From CAYONM01 sp964405325 (GTDB lineage Bacteria > Planctomycetota > UBA11346), in NCBI GenBank assembly GCA_964405325.1, contig CAYONM010000010.1, positions 1 through 38,750 of the forward strand: a DNA stretch of 38,750 bases, read 5' to 3'. This document shows, piece after piece, positions 8,130 through 16,108 of this stretch. The position numbers were made by a program, and so were the translations under genes. Under the pieces are notes generated by a model, which saw nothing but the letters and a program-made list of their open reading frames with translations, had not been told where the DNA came from and made no database searches. Position 1 is the first letter of the stretch. Each line of letters starts with the position of its first letter.

Positions 8130-8986
8130 TGGCCATCATACGCTCACGTGGATTTGCTCGCGATAGTGTGGTCGGTATTGCCAATCCGGGTGTCGAACAG
8201 GCCTTGCGTAGCTGGGAAGACAAAGTCCTGGCGGCGCGGGAGGAAGGGTATGCCGCCGGCATGCGCGATGCTGAGGCCATGCTGGTCGATGCCGAGCAGA
8301 AGCGGGAGCAGGCGCAGCAGATGCAAGAACAGGTGGCTGCTGCGATCCAGCAGGGTATCCAGCAGGGCCTGGCGGCACTGGCGCAGGAACAGGGTCGAGC
8401 GTTGGCAGCGCTGCAAGCGCTCGTCGCACGCGACGAGGAGCTGCGCCGTGCCAGTCTGGAGGAATCAGAACATGCCTGTGTCGCATTGGCCTGTGCTCTG
8501 GCCGGTCGGATTCTGCACCATGCGGTTTCGCACGATCCCACCTGGATGAACGATCTGCTGGCTGATGCCCTGCATCTGGTGCCAGAGCGGCGTCAAGTCA
8601 CCCTGCGCATGCATCCCGAAGACGCCAAGTTGGCGCGCGAGCATCTGGATGAGTTGGAACAACGGGCTGGCTTGCTGGCGCATATCGTCCTGGAAGCCGA
8701 TGGCCGTATGCAGCGTGGTGATGCCCAGCTGGAAAGCGCCGGCACCAACATTGACGCCTCGATTGGCGGGTCCTGGACGCGCCTGCGCCAGCATCTGCTG
8801 GAACGCGCTCCGGACGCGACCCACCAGATTGATGTCCATACTGATGCCGAACAGGCTGGGGCCGCCTGTGACCGCGCCCAGGCGGAATCGCAGGAATCAG
8901 ATCCGGGCGCCCAGGCGGACAGGGAGGCCAGTAGAACGGAGGAATCAGACACAGACGAATCTGAACCGGAGTCGGACGATGTCTAG
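8129..8986 (+). CDS. fliH: Flagellar export ATPase regulator FliH
   Basis: FliH binds and restrains the FliI ATPase and docks it at the switch complex. The 285-residue product has a glutamine- and alanine-rich coiled coil in the N-terminal half (AEQKREQAQQMQEQVAAAIQ) and the conserved C-terminal domain, including RMHPEDAKLAREHLDEL and GDAQLESAGTNIDASIG. Compared with common FliH it has an extra very acidic tail from about residue 250 (EESDTDESEPESDDV), which overlaps the start of fliI. Its position between fliG and fliI supports the call. Translation may depend on coupling to the short frame upstream. Confidence 0.88.
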   Translation: MAIIRSRGFARDSVVGIANPGVEQALRSWEDKVLAAREEGYAAGMRDAEAMLVDAEQKREQAQQMQEQVAAAIQQGIQQGLAALAQEQGRALAALQALVARDEELRRASLEESEHACVALACALAGRILHHAVSHDPTWMNDLLADALHLVPERRQVTLRMHPEDAKLAREHLDELEQRAGLLAHIVLEADGRMQRGDAQLESAGTNIDASIGGSWTRLRQHLLERAPDATHQIDVHTDAEQAGAACDRAQAESQESDPGAQADREASRTEESDTDESEPESDDV

Positions 8987-10292
8987 CCTTGAGCAGTACG
9001 CCCAGGCCTTGGCCGATGCGCCGGTTTTGGAGTTGCGCGGCACCGTGCGCCGGGTGGTGGGTTTGTCGGTGATCGCCAGCGGTCCAGCGGTGCCGGTGGG
9101 CGATCTCTGTCGCATCGTCGGCCCAGCCTGCGACGCGCGGGCGCTGGTGACCGGTTTTCGCGAAGGCGAGTGTCTCCTGCAGCCCTTGTCGCACGTGCAC
9201 GGTATTCGCGCCGGTGATGCGGTGGTCGCAGATGGCCACGGTTTGGAGGTACCTGTGGGCCCGGCATTGATCGGTCGGGTCATCGATTCCCTGGGCCAGC
9301 CGCTGGACGGCAAAGGGCCGATCCTTGGTCAGTCCCGTCGCGATATCGATGCGCAACCGCCACCCGCCTACGGCCGGCCGCCCATACGCGAGGTGCTGGA
9401 AACCGGCATCAAGGCAGTAGACAGCCTGTTCACCCTGGGTAAAGGGCAGCGCTTGGGGATTTTTGCCGGTTCGGGTGTCGGTAAATCGACCCTGCTGGGC
9501 GAGATGGCGAAATATGCCAAAGCGGATGTCAATGTCATCGGCCTGGTGGGGGAACGTGGCCGCGAGGTTGGGGAGTTCATCGATGAAATCCTCGGCGCCG
9601 AGGGTATGGCGCGCAGCGTGGTGGTGATCGCCACCTCCGACCGGCCGGCGGTGGAGCGTATGGCCGCGGCCTCGGCGGCGCACACCATCGCCGAGTTTTT
9701 CCGTGACGGTGGTCTGGATGTGCTGCTGATGATGGATAGTCTGACCCGCTTTTGCCAGGCTGCGCGCGACGTCGGCCTGGCCTCGGGCGAGCCGCCCAGC
9801 ATGCGTGGGTATCCGCCTAGCGCCTTCAGTCTGTTGCCGCGCCTACTCGAACGCTCGGGAATCAGTGCCAGCGGCAGTATCACCGGACTCTATACCGTTC
9901 TGATCGAGGGCGACGACGAAAACGACCCCATTGCTGACAACGCTCGTGCGATATTGGATGGGCATCTCTTTCTGAGCCGCGAACTGGCGGGCCGTGCGAT
10001 CTATCCCAGCATCGACCCGCGTCTGTCGGTCAGCCGCTTGGTGGATGTGCTCGCCACCGAAACCGATTATCGCTTGGCCTTGCAGGTGCGTGAATTATGG
10101 AGCGAATACGAACGGGTTCGCGATCTGGTGGAGGTGGGGGCCTACGCCCACGGCGCCGATCCACGGGTGGATCGTGCCATTGCGGTGCAGAGTCAGCTGG
10201 TGGATTTCATCCGTCAGGGCCTGGGTGAGCGCTATAGCCGTGCAGCCAGTCTCGATCTGTTGCGGCAGATCCTGTCTGAGGAGGCCGCCTGA
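8979..10292 (+). CDS. fliI: Flagellum-specific ATP synthase FliI
   Basis: FliI is the hexameric ATPase of the flagellar type III export apparatus, homologous to F1-beta. The 437-residue product has the Walker A loop GSGVGKST at residues 164-171, a Walker B strand with LLMMDSLTRF, and the family-specific GYPPSAFSLLPRLLERSG. The ATG at 8979 gives the usual N-terminal beta-barrel (LELRGTVRRVVGLSV) and overlaps fliH by eight bases. The same frame is open much further upstream, but that part is read inside fliH. The stop codon overlaps the fliJ ATG by one base. Confidence 0.97.
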   Translation: MSSLEQYAQALADAPVLELRGTVRRVVGLSVIASGPAVPVGDLCRIVGPACDARALVTGFREGECLLQPLSHVHGIRAGDAVVADGHGLEVPVGPALIGRVIDSLGQPLDGKGPILGQSRRDIDAQPPPAYGRPPIREVLETGIKAVDSLFTLGKGQRLGIFAGSGVGKSTLLGEMAKYAKADVNVIGLVGERGREVGEFIDEILGAEGMARSVVVIATSDRPAVERMAAASAAHTIAEFFRDGGLDVLLMMDSLTRFCQAARDVGLASGEPPSMRGYPPSAFSLLPRLLERSGISASGSITGLYTVLIEGDDENDPIADNARAILDGHLFLSRELAGRAIYPSIDPRLSVSRLVDVLATETDYRLALQVRELWSEYERVRDLVEVGAYAHGADPRVDRAIAVQSQLVDFIRQGLGERYSRAASLDLLRQILSEEAA

Positions 10293-10702
10293 TGGCACGC
10301 TTCCAAGCCCTGCAGCGTTTATACGAGCAACGCTACGACGAGGCCAAGCAGGCCCTTGGACGTTGTCTGAGCGCGATCCGTGCGGTGCAGGACCGCATTG
10401 AGACGCTCCGTCGTGAACGGCAGCAACGGGCACAAGGGGTGGATCTGGTCTGGCATACCCAGTTCGAGGCCTATTGGCAATTCAGTCAGCAACAGGAGCA
10501 CGAAGCGCAGGTAGCGGTGACCCACTTGCAGGATCAACGTCAGGAAATGCAACACGGCTTGCTGGAGGCGCGGCGACAGCTCAAGAGCGTGGAATTGTTG
10601 CAGGAGCGCGAACGGCGGGAGTTGGCACGCCGTGAGCGTCGTCGGGCTGAAGTGGAACTGATCGAACTGATCAGCCGCCGCTCAGGGGAGCAGGCATCGT
10701 GA
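10292..10702 (+). CDS. fliJ: Flagellar export chaperone FliJ
   Basis: This 136-residue, almost wholly helical protein is rich in Q, R and E (for example RRERQQRAQGVDLVWHTQFE), as expected of FliJ. FliJ is the antiparallel coiled coil that acts as the stalk of the FliI ring and as an escort for late chaperones. FliJ sequences diverge strongly, so the call rests on size, predicted coiled coil and the position just after fliI. The start shares a base with the fliI stop, and the end overlaps the next gene by four bases. Confidence 0.85.
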   Translation: MARFQALQRLYEQRYDEAKQALGRCLSAIRAVQDRIETLRRERQQRAQGVDLVWHTQFEAYWQFSQQQEHEAQVAVTHLQDQRQEMQHGLLEARRQLKSVELLQERERRELARRERRRAEVELIELISRRSGEQAS

Positions 10703-11667
10703 ACGGCTTTCTCCGAACCTTGGTCTTCGGCTTGGCCCTGCTGTTTATGCTGATGGCCGGTGTTGTTGTGACCCTGGCCATGGCGGGCGAAGGCGACGTG
10801 CGCGGTTATCTGCGGCGCTTGGTGCTGTCGGAAGAGGAGCAGGGCATGCTGCAGGCGGAGGCGGACCGAGCACCGCGGCCGCCGCTCATTCGCACCCTGC
10901 CGGCACAGGACAAGGACGAGATTTTGCAGGAGCTGGCCGACAAGGTCAGCGCCAATCGGGTTCGCGAGCTGATCGCCGAGTTGCGTCAGAAGGAGCAACG
11001 TCTGCGGGAGCAGACCAATTATATCAATCAACGGGAAGCTGAATTGCGCATCGCAGAAGCCGATCTGCTGCGTATGCAGCAAGATTTGCAGCGCGAACGC
11101 GAGCGGGTCCAGCGTCTGGTGCAGGACTGGGAGAAACGTTACGCAGAATTCGCCGAGCTGCGCACCAATACGCTTAACCAGATCAATGTCATGGATGCGG
11201 TCCGCCGGGAACGACTGACCGACCAGGCCAAGTTGTTCGAAGCCATGGGCAAAGCCGCCTGGCAGAGTCTGCGGCGTTTCTCCGCCGCCGAAATTGCGCA
11301 GTACCTGGCTTTGATGGAAACCAAGAAAGCGGCCGACATCATGAAGGAAGCCAATAAGGATGTCGAATTACCAGACCTGCCTTACAATATCCATCAAGAA
11401 TGGCTGAAGTTGGATCTGGACGGCATGAGCGGCGATCATCTCGGTCACCTGGCCGAGCTATACGGTTTTATGCAGCCGGATGACGTCGCCCAGCGCCTGC
11501 TGGAAGTGGGTGATGCCGACCAGGCAGCGACCATCATCCGCAACATGCAGGAGGACGGGAAAACCAAACAAGCTGCCAAATTACTGCAGGCGCTGCAGCG
11601 TCTTGGTGACGATTTCGAGCGGCGTGTACAACGGCGTTTGGCCGAGAGCGACGGGGGTGCCTCGTGA
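10699..11667 (+). CDS. Membrane-anchored coiled-coil protein with MgtE-N-like domain (MotE-like)
   Basis: The 322-residue product has one N-terminal membrane helix (about 5-28), a heptad-rich coiled coil (about 75-160) and a C-terminal helical domain. That domain resembles the MgtE N-domain seen in flagellar clusters, and is visible in SAAEIAQYLALMETKKAADI and LLEVGDADQAATIIRNMQ. Proteins of this layout next to fliJ or the motor genes are MotE-like and are thought to help fold or place MotB, or to act in the basal body. The exact role here is inferred from position. Translation starts at GTG, overlapping fliJ by four bases (GTGA), and the last codons overlap flbD in the same way. It is not a magnesium transporter, since no channel part is present. 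Confidence 0.72.
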   Translation: MNGFLRTLVFGLALLFMLMAGVVVTLAMAGEGDVRGYLRRLVLSEEEQGMLQAEADRAPRPPLIRTLPAQDKDEILQELADKVSANRVRELIAELRQKEQRLREQTNYINQREAELRIAEADLLRMQQDLQRERERVQRLVQDWEKRYAEFAELRTNTLNQINVMDAVRRERLTDQAKLFEAMGKAAWQSLRRFSAAEIAQYLALMETKKAADIMKEANKDVELPDLPYNIHQEWLKLDLDGMSGDHLGHLAELYGFMQPDDVAQRLLEVGDADQAATIIRNMQEDGKTKQAAKLLQALQRLGDDFERRVQRRLAESDGGAS

Positions 11668-11864
11668 TCACTCTGACCCGGCTCAATGGCGAGGAGATCA
11701 TGCTCAACCCCTTTCAGGTGGAGAGTATCGATCAGGTACCCGATACCCAGATCGCCATGGCCAATGGCCGAAAAATATTCGTCACGGAAACACCGAAGGA
11801 GGTACGTGAACGTTTCCGGCTGTTCCTGCGTTCGGTTCGGGACGGACCGGAGGAGGTGAGCTAG
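11664..11864 (+). CDS. flbD: FlbD family flagellar protein
   Basis: This is a 66-residue protein with the small FlbD family pattern: ITLTRLNGEEIMLNPFQVES, then PDTQIAMANGRKIFVTETPKEV. Proteins of this family sit before motA in spirochaete, firmicute and other non-enteric flagellar operons. Their molecular role is poorly defined. This is not the Caulobacter transcription factor that shares the name FlbD. The GTG start overlaps the preceding stop (GTGA), and motA begins at the next base after the stop. Confidence 0.88.
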   Translation: MITLTRLNGEEIMLNPFQVESIDQVPDTQIAMANGRKIFVTETPKEVRERFRLFLRSVRDGPEEVS

Positions 11865-12626
11865 ATGGATATTGCGACCCTCGTCGGATTGGTGCTGGTG
11901 GTCGGCCTGCTGTTGTCGGGTATTGGTCCGGCCAACATCGTTTTTTTTGTCGATATCGGCAGCCTGCTGATCGTGGTCGGTGGGACCAGTGCCTTTTTGC
12001 TGATCTGTTACCCGTTACCGTCGGCGTTGTCCCTGTTTGCCATTCTCAAGAACACGGTGTTCTACTCGTCGGTGAATCTCAACCAGGAGATCGATCGCAT
12101 GGTGGAATTCGCCACCATCGCCCGTCGGGACGGCCTGCTGGCCTTGGAGGAGAAGCTCAACAACGTCAATGATCCATTTTTATTGCGAGGTATACAGATG
12201 ATCATTGATGGCGTCGCGCCCGAGAGCGTGCGTGCGATCATGTCCATCGAACTGGATCAGATTGCAGCCCGGCACAGCTACGGTAAAGGCGTGATCGATA
12301 ACCTCGGTTCGGCGGCCCCGGCGTTCGGTATGATCGGTACCTTGATCGGTCTGGTGCTGATGCTGCAGAATTTGGATGATCCCAGCGCCTTGGGTCCCGG
12401 TATGGCTGTGGCACTGATCACTACTTTCTATGGCGCGGTCCTCGCCAATGCGTTCTTGATCCCCTTTGGTGGCAAACTCGATGCCCGCAACAAGGATGAA
12501 ATAAAGGCCCGGCAATTGATGGTAGAAGGGGTGTTGGCGATCCAGGCGGGTGAAAATCCCAATGTGATCAAGGAACGCCTGATGGGTTTCCTGCCGCCCA
12601 AGGATCGTCCGGTGGAGGAACGATAA
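11865..12626 (+). CDS. motA: Flagellar stator protein MotA
   Basis: MotA surrounds MotB in the ion-driven stator and presses on FliG. The 253-residue product has four membrane helices and the cytoplasmic loop ARRDGLLALEE (about 86-96), which carries the conserved Arg and Glu that interact with FliG. The helix-3 segment SAAPAFGMIGTLIGLVLML with its key proline and the helix-4 segment TTFYGAVLANAFLIPFGGKL are both intact. The sequence looks closer to the PomA/short MotA type than to the longer E. coli MotA. The coupling ion cannot be told from sequence alone. It is the only motA in the window but is followed by two motB-like genes. Confidence 0.96.
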   Translation: MDIATLVGLVLVVGLLLSGIGPANIVFFVDIGSLLIVVGGTSAFLLICYPLPSALSLFAILKNTVFYSSVNLNQEIDRMVEFATIARRDGLLALEEKLNNVNDPFLLRGIQMIIDGVAPESVRAIMSIELDQIAARHSYGKGVIDNLGSAAPAFGMIGTLIGLVLMLQNLDDPSALGPGMAVALITTFYGAVLANAFLIPFGGKLDARNKDEIKARQLMVEGVLAIQAGENPNVIKERLMGFLPPKDRPVEER

Positions 12627-13345
12627 TGGCTGAAAAAGGCGGGCCTCCTCCCACACCCAAGTGGATCGTCACCTTCACCGACCTGATGTCGCTGTTGTTG
12701 ACCTTCTTTATCCTCTTGTTGACCTTTTCAACACCACGAAAGGAGAAGCTGTACGAGCTGCGTGGATCGATCAAAGGCACCTTCGGTATCTTCGCCGATG
12801 CCAAGGATGATCGCGACACCTTCATCTCCCCTTCCGAGCGACGTATTGGCCGTGACCAGCGTAATCCCTTTGCGCCAGCACAACCGCCACGTTTTCGTCC
12901 TCTAGAAGTGCACGAGCCCAACGCCGTGTTGATGAAATTGAAGGACCAGAGTGGCGATGAATTGCTGGTGGACGCCATCGACGAGGGTTACCGCATCCGC
13001 ATCAAGGACACCATTGTCTACGACTCGGCTGCGGAGTTGATGCATTCCAGCGGTTACGACCACCTGGACAAGATCGCCAAAGCGATCGAATTCATGCCCT
13101 ACCATCTGGTGGTAGTAGGGTTTGTCGGCGGTGCCGAGGAACGCCTGGTGCGCGAACGCGGTATGAATCCCATGGATCTGGCGATCCGCCGCGCGGTGCA
13201 CTTGGCCGAACGCCTGATGCAGCGTCACCGTGTGCCCGGTGAGATCATTGGTGTTGCCGGCTATGGTCCGCCATCGGGCGATCAGGGTCCCGGTCGCGCC
13301 GAATTCCTACTGATCGACCGCGAACGTTTCCGACGAGGAAATTGA
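12626..13345 (+). CDS. motB: Flagellar stator protein MotB, first copy
   Basis: The 239-residue product starts with the stator channel helix, with the ion-binding aspartate at D19 in FTDLMSLLLTFFILLLTF. A plug or linker region and an OmpA-like C-terminal fold follow. The peptidoglycan-binding signature is degraded: where GHTD is usual the protein reads GFVGG (165-169), so the acidic residue is lost. The arginine of the following helix is kept (LAIRRAVHLAERL). The protein should therefore conduct ions with MotA, but may anchor to the wall differently or through a partner. The ATG overlaps the motA TAA. Confidence 0.88.
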   Translation: MAEKGGPPPTPKWIVTFTDLMSLLLTFFILLLTFSTPRKEKLYELRGSIKGTFGIFADAKDDRDTFISPSERRIGRDQRNPFAPAQPPRFRPLEVHEPNAVLMKLKDQSGDELLVDAIDEGYRIRIKDTIVYDSAAELMHSSGYDHLDKIAKAIEFMPYHLVVVGFVGGAEERLVRERGMNPMDLAIRRAVHLAERLMQRHRVPGEIIGVAGYGPPSGDQGPGRAEFLLIDRERFRRGN

Positions 13346-13367
13346 AGGAAAGGCGAAAGGCGCAGCG

Positions 13368-14090
13368 ATGCCTGAAGAAGAAGAGGATTCCGTCGGCGAA
13401 GTACCTGCCTACATGGTGAGCTTCGGCGATATGATTACCCTCCTGTTGACCTTTTTCATTCTGCTGGTCGCCCTGGCCGATACCCAGACCGCCGGTCTGG
13501 TGGGAGCAGGCCGTGGACCGCTGGTCCGTCACGTCAATGCCAAGGGGGAGCCAGGTATTTTCAAGGGGCATCTGATCGAACGGCGCATGCAGTATAAACG
13601 CGACAGCTGGTGGATTCCCGATCAGGAAGGTGACCCCGACCAACTGGAGGTGGTGCGTGAAAAATTGCAGCGGGAATTGGTGACCAAGTTCAAGCCCGAT
13701 GAAGCGTCGATCCGTTATGAAAAGGACCGTCTGGTGATGCGGCTGCCGGCAAAAATTGAATTCGATGCCCAGGGTCGACCGATGGTCTCTGATGCCATGC
13801 GTGAAGTGTTGCGCAGCATCGCCCAGATCGCCTATCGGCGCCCGAATCGCTATATCCGTATCAATGGCGAGGTCGCTCCCGGCGGTAGCCGACGAGACGA
13901 ATGGTTGGCGAGTGCGCATTTGTGTGAATTGGTATATCTGAATCTGGTGTGGAACGGCATGACCGCCAAGCGGATCAGTCTCTGGGGATGGGGTGCGTCG
14001 CGCCGGATCGCCGCCGCCGCCGCCATCGATCGCGGTGTCACGATCGAAGTTCTGGATGTGCCCGTAGAGACCGGGCCGGAATCATTCTGA
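13368..14090 (+). CDS. MotB-like stator protein, second copy
   Basis: The 240-residue product again has a single channel-type helix with an aspartate at the right place (D21 in VSFGDMITLLLTFFILLVAL). The rest differs strongly from the first copy. There is a longer linker, and the C-terminal domain has GEVAPG (167-172) in place of GHTDxP and a histidine (H184) near the site of the usual arginine. Both canonical wall-binding residues thus appear lost. It is preceded by GAAAGGCGCAGCG with AGGAAAGG upstream, and follows the first motB by 22 bases. It may form a heteromeric stator with the first copy or an alternative stator. An ancient tandem duplication followed by divergence is likely. Confidence 0.82.
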   Translation: MPEEEEDSVGEVPAYMVSFGDMITLLLTFFILLVALADTQTAGLVGAGRGPLVRHVNAKGEPGIFKGHLIERRMQYKRDSWWIPDQEGDPDQLEVVREKLQRELVTKFKPDEASIRYEKDRLVMRLPAKIEFDAQGRPMVSDAMREVLRSIAQIAYRRPNRYIRINGEVAPGGSRRDEWLASAHLCELVYLNLVWNGMTAKRISLWGWGASRRIAAAAAIDRGVTIEVLDVPVETGPESF

Positions 14091-14106
14091 AGGTAAGGAG
14101 GGCAAC

Positions 14107-14676
14107 ATGGCCGAAGAAGATAACGATGCTGTCGCTGAGGGCACGGAGCCAGCTGCGGCCAAAGGGAAACAAACGGGTGGTGGCGGCATGGCTGGCCCCA
14201 TTGCGGCCTTGGCGCTGACCCTGGTGATCGGTGTCGGCCTGGGCATGCTGATTCTACGGCTGCTCAGCCCACCCAGCGAGGAAGCCGAAGCGCAACAGGA
14301 AGAGCAACAGCACGTACAGGCCGAAGACGAGCTCGATCTCATCAGTACGACCGAAATCCTGTTTGCTGATGTCATCGCCAACCTCAAAGGTGAGGTGGGT
14401 CGCTATGTCAAAGTCACCGTCGGTGTCTGGTTCGACAAGAACGATCCCGATTTTCCGAAGATCATGGACGAGCGGGTGCGCCGCATCTTGCAGGAACAGA
14501 TGATCGAGGAATTACGCTCATACGATCAGAAGCAGCTGGCCGATGAGTTCGTACTGGAGCAGATCCGCAAAGGCTTCTCCGATCGCATGGATCGGGAATT
14601 GCGTCGTATCCTGCATACGGGTTCTGAAAAGACCTATGTCCGAAAAATCGTCATGTCCGACCTGATCCTACAGTAG
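14107..14676 (+). CDS. fliL: Flagellar basal body-associated protein FliL
   Basis: FliL is a single-pass protein that rings the stator and aids its activation. The 189-residue product has a short acidic cytoplasmic start, one membrane helix (PIAALALTLVIGVGLGMLIL), a glutamine/glutamate-rich linker and the periplasmic FliL domain. That domain contains GRYVKVTVGVWFD and ends with the conserved VRKIVMSDLILQ. A strong ribosome-binding site (AAGGAGG) precedes the ATG. Its place directly after the two motB genes and before fliM fits a stator role. Confidence 0.93.
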   Translation: MAEEDNDAVAEGTEPAAAKGKQTGGGGMAGPIAALALTLVIGVGLGMLILRLLSPPSEEAEAQQEEQQHVQAEDELDLISTTEILFADVIANLKGEVGRYVKVTVGVWFDKNDPDFPKIMDERVRRILQEQMIEELRSYDQKQLADEFVLEQIRKGFSDRMDRELRRILHTGSEKTYVRKIVMSDLILQ

Positions 14677-14685
14677 AGCGTACCC

Positions 14686-15690
14686 ATGGCCGACGACATT
14701 CTCAGTGCAGACGAACTCGAGGCCCTCCTCGCTACGGTGGAAGACGAGGGCCAGGGGAAGCGCTATCGCGAGAAGCGGGTCCAGGAATATGACTTTGTCC
14801 GGCCGAATAAACTTTCCGGGGATCAGGTCCGCAGTCTGCAGCACATGCACGAGACCATCGCTCAGAATCTGACCATGGCCTTGTCGCCGTATCTTCGGGT
14901 CAATCTGGAAGTCAACCTGATCAGCCTCGGGCAATTGACCTTCGAGGTGTTTCGGAATTCCCTTTCCAACCCGACCGTGATCAACGTGTTGAACATGGCG
15001 CCTCTGGAGGAGCGCTCGTTGGTCACCATCGATATGAAACTCGCGTTCAGTCTGATTGATCGCATGCTTGGCGGTGCCGGTAAAAGCCTGGAAAGTATGC
15101 GGCCGCTGACCCTGATCGAGCAAAGCCTATTGGACAACGTGGTGCAGCGTTTCCTCGATCGGCTGCGCGAAGGCTGGGAGCAGTTGGCGCGTTTCACCGC
15201 CGAGGTCGAATCGCGGGAAATGGATCCGCAATTCATCCAGGTGATTCCTTCTTCGGAAATGGTGATGGTGGTCACCTTCAGTGTTCAGGCACCTGGCGAA
15301 TTGGAGGCGGGCGAGATCTGTTTTTGCGTCCCCTTCATCAGCCTGGATCCGATTCTCGGCCGTTTGGGTGATAGCTTCCAATTCGCCAGCGCCCAGCGGG
15401 TCCAGACCGAACCACAGCGGCAGCACCTGCATCACGTAGTCGAGGAGACAACGCTTCCCCTGGTGGTGCAGCTGGGTACCAGCACATTGACGATTGGTGA
15501 GGTGTTGGAATTGCAGGAGGGTGATGTACTGGTCTTGGATCAACGGCACGACGAGGCCTTGCAGGGTAAGGTGCTTGATCGCCGCAAGTTGACCGGTCGA
15601 CCGGGTCGGGTCGGCAAGAAATTGGGTTTGCTGGTGGAGGGGGTCCTCCCCAGCGGACCGCCTTTCATGGATATGGAAAAGAGGAGCTAG
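14686..15690 (+). CDS. fliM: Flagellar motor switch protein FliM
   Basis: FliM forms the middle of the C-ring and receives phosphorylated CheY. The 334-residue product has an N-terminal CheY-binding-like peptide (ILSADELEALLATVE), the CheC-like middle domain with TIDMKLAFSLIDRMLGGAG, and the C-terminal SpoA-type domain (about 250-325). Residues VQLGTSTLTIGEVLELQEGD are typical of the SpoA fold. The FliM peptide suggests that a chemotaxis system exists elsewhere in the genome. The stop is three bases before fliN. Confidence 0.96.
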   Translation: MADDILSADELEALLATVEDEGQGKRYREKRVQEYDFVRPNKLSGDQVRSLQHMHETIAQNLTMALSPYLRVNLEVNLISLGQLTFEVFRNSLSNPTVINVLNMAPLEERSLVTIDMKLAFSLIDRMLGGAGKSLESMRPLTLIEQSLLDNVVQRFLDRLREGWEQLARFTAEVESREMDPQFIQVIPSSEMVMVVTFSVQAPGELEAGEICFCVPFISLDPILGRLGDSFQFASAQRVQTEPQRQHLHHVVEETTLPLVVQLGTSTLTIGEVLELQEGDVLVLDQRHDEALQGKVLDRRKLTGRPGRVGKKLGLLVEGVLPSGPPFMDMEKRS

Positions 15691-15693
15691 GAC

Positions 15694-16086
15694 ATGGCCG
15701 ACGACGACGAGAACAACAGCGAAACCGGCTCAGAAGAGGTTCAGGCCGCCGATTTTCCCGATCTGGCCGGCAGCGGCGATACCGAGGACAGCACCCCCAA
15801 CCTGGACATGGTCCGCGATATCAAGGTGGTTCTCACCGTAGAACTGGGCCGCACTGACATGTTGATCCAGGAAATACTTGAGCTGACACCCGGCAAGGTG
15901 ATCGAGTTGGAGAAACTTGCTGGTGAACCTTTGGATATCCTGGTGAATGATAAATTACTCGCTCGCGGCGAGGTGGTGGTGGTCGACGAAAATTTTGGCG
16001 TCCGCATCACCAGCATCATGGACCCGCGCAGTCGTGTCCAGGTGATGGGACCGGGCAACGAGAATCCACCGCCGATGGTGTCGTGA
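15694..16086 (+). CDS. fliN: Flagellar motor switch protein FliN
   Basis: FliN completes the C-ring and docks FliH. The 130-residue product has an acidic, disordered first 45 residues and a C-terminal SpoA domain with the family pattern KVVLTVELGRTDMLIQEILE, LTPGKVIELEKLAGEPLDI, then GEVVVVDENFGVRIT. It is the last gene of the plus-strand cluster. A convergent minus-strand gene ends 22 bases later, and no clear terminator is visible between them. fliO, fliP, fliQ and fliR, which often follow fliN, are absent here. Confidence 0.96.
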   Translation: MADDDENNSETGSEEVQAADFPDLAGSGDTEDSTPNLDMVRDIKVVLTVELGRTDMLIQEILELTPGKVIELEKLAGEPLDILVNDKLLARGEVVVVDENFGVRITSIMDPRSRVQVMGPGNENPPPMVS

Positions 16087-16108
16087 GCTCTCGGATCGTT
16101 CCGGGCGC

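Noticed and set aside
16087..16108. Terminator between fliN and the glycosyltransferase
   Set aside because: The 22-base gap has no hairpin with a T-run on either strand.
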